This document shows positions 6,034 to 7,053 of a stretch of DNA of 7,053 bases, one piece after another. The notes beneath the pieces were generated by a model. That model saw only the letters and a list, made by a program, of their open reading frames with translations, searched no databases and was not told where the DNA came from. The stretch is from Synechococcales cyanobacterium PMM_0036 (GTDB taxonomy: Bacteria > Cyanobacteriota > Cyanobacteriia > Elainellales > Elainellaceae). Location of the stretch: assembly GCA_949127645.1 (NCBI GenBank), contig CASBQM010000411.1:1-7053 (forward strand). Direction: 5' to 3'. Made by a program: the position numbers and the translations under genes. The first letter of the stretch is position 1, and every line of letters starts with the position of its first letter.

Positions 6034-7053
6034 TTCATTGCGTTACTTTGAATCACTTCTCAATGGTACTGTTCACGCGCGCAGAAGGGCCAAATTTTAT
6101 CTTTTCTTCTCGTTGTTTTACGGGTGTAACCGCTGGTGTTTTAGTCTGATGTTCTGCTATAACGGAACTCTTTAACTCGTCGCGGTGCCTTTTTTAAACG
6201 CGAAATTCACGTCTCACTTAAGCGGACTTGTCAAAAAATTAATCTATAACACGACTTGTCATGTGCGTTTGCTTTCCTCTCTTGTCCATACTGCAGGCCA
6301 AATTCATTATTCGGCAGGGGAAGTACAGTATTCCCCACCAAAGAACATCATCCAGTAATGTTGAAAAATTCATTAACTAAACGTAAAACACAATGCCGTC
6401 GCGTACCAATATGCAAATATCAGACGTAGTCATCTTACAGACACAACTCGATTAACAACGCAGGAAACGTAATACCAAAATTTTCAACATTTTGATTTCT
6501 CACGCGTCTCCGGCTCCGTATGGTGTACTCATCCCGGACCACTGTTCAAAGTAAATTCTTTCACGATTAGGTTGTGGCAAACTTGGTGCACGTGACCCGC
6601 TGCCAACAAACATCAACCGATCAAGCAGGCCCAAACACCATCGCCGGACCTCACTGCTCGCCAGCACCCGTCACCACCTTCGGTTGAAACTCCATCATTG
6701 CCATCATCTATCACACCTTTGGCCACCACCGCGTCCGACAACACTCTCTCGCTGATCAAAAACTCTTCCGGCCATATCTAGCACCTGACCAAATCCGCGT
6801 GCCACAAAGGGGCATCGGTTCCGTTCTGGTTGTATCGCCCACGTCTGCCCACCTGAAAAGCCATCAACACGAGTCCACTGCGTAAAACCATCCAGCGCCT
6901 TTCACGCGAAGACCCACATTCTCTCTGTCGTTAGTGTTTCCTTAAGCACACGCGGTCACACACTCTCAAAGGTATCAAAGACGATTATACTGTAAAATTC
7001 ACAAATTACGTTACCCTTCTGTCAGTCTCTTCTAAAACCGTTCTCACATAACG
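6034..7053. other. 3' flank: T-richer leader then AC-rich DNA, no supported gene
   Basis: After the TAG, the first 300 bp become T-richer (22 of 60 bases are T in 6121-6180), as expected of a 3' untranslated region. No AATAAA or ATTAAA was found between the stop and about 6600, so the polyadenylation site is unknown. From about 6590 the plus strand is AC-rich again. A frame from 6596 to the TAG at 6779-6781 is open for 61 codons and is Pro/Ser/Thr-rich, but another frame of the same DNA is also open for about 50 codons, so composition explains it. No RNA gene was recognised. Confidence 0.45.

Noticed and set aside
6596..6781. Pro/Ser/Thr-rich 61-codon open stretch, considered as a further exon
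   Set aside because: A second frame is similarly open, the possible acceptors (AAG at 6625, CAG at 6628) lack a pyrimidine tract, and no in-phase donor was found in the upstream coding exon.

Overview
This window looks like a nuclear segment of a eukaryotic genome, probably from an animal, although the sequence alone does not prove that. The evidence is consensus splice signals (CTAAC branch-point match, pyrimidine-rich TTTCAG acceptor, AAG|GTAAG donor), start codons in strong Kozak context, animal-type promoter motifs (paired CCAAT, CCGGAAG, GGGGCGTG) and long gene-free DNA. There are no bacterial operons or ribosome binding sites, and no rRNA, tRNA or CRISPR array was seen. No protein here could be assigned to a known family by eye.

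Layout. (1) At the left edge a minus-strand gene begins at 222 and runs out of the window; its first 74 codons are open. Possible promoter elements (TATATAAAG and a cluster of CGTCACGA boxes) lie about 390-480 bp upstream. (2) Positions 304-2850 hold no convincing gene. The stretch is very rich in A and C on the + strand, which makes T-dependent stop codons scarce and creates long chance reading frames. (3) From about 2880 to 3905 composition changes sharply to G- and CpG-rich DNA. It contains a CCAAT/CCAAT/ETS/GC-box cluster, a TATA-like box, a 15-bp tandem duplication, and a 242-bp foldback element with TA at both ends whose 57-bp arms are inverted copies. (4) A possible exon (3695-3886) starts inside the right arm of the foldback and ends at a GTAAGT donor. 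(5) After an AC-rich, intron-like stretch come a small well-bounded exon (4854-4909) and a large terminal coding exon (about 5051-6033) ending in TAG. (6) From 6034 to the end there is a T-richer 3' flank and then AC-rich DNA with no supported gene.

The main gene is therefore on the + strand, possibly driven from the CpG-rich region near 2900-3100. It encodes an unrecognised protein with a helical N-terminal half and a long, basic, disordered C-terminal half that carries nuclear-localisation-like clusters. One exon chain keeps frame throughout (3695-3886, 4856-4909, 5083-6033; about 398 residues), but it needs second-choice acceptors at two junctions, so the gene model is provisional. The items most worth a second look are the bipartite foldback, the orphan protein and the strong strand-composition asymmetry. 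Nothing seen amounts to a demonstrated new system.
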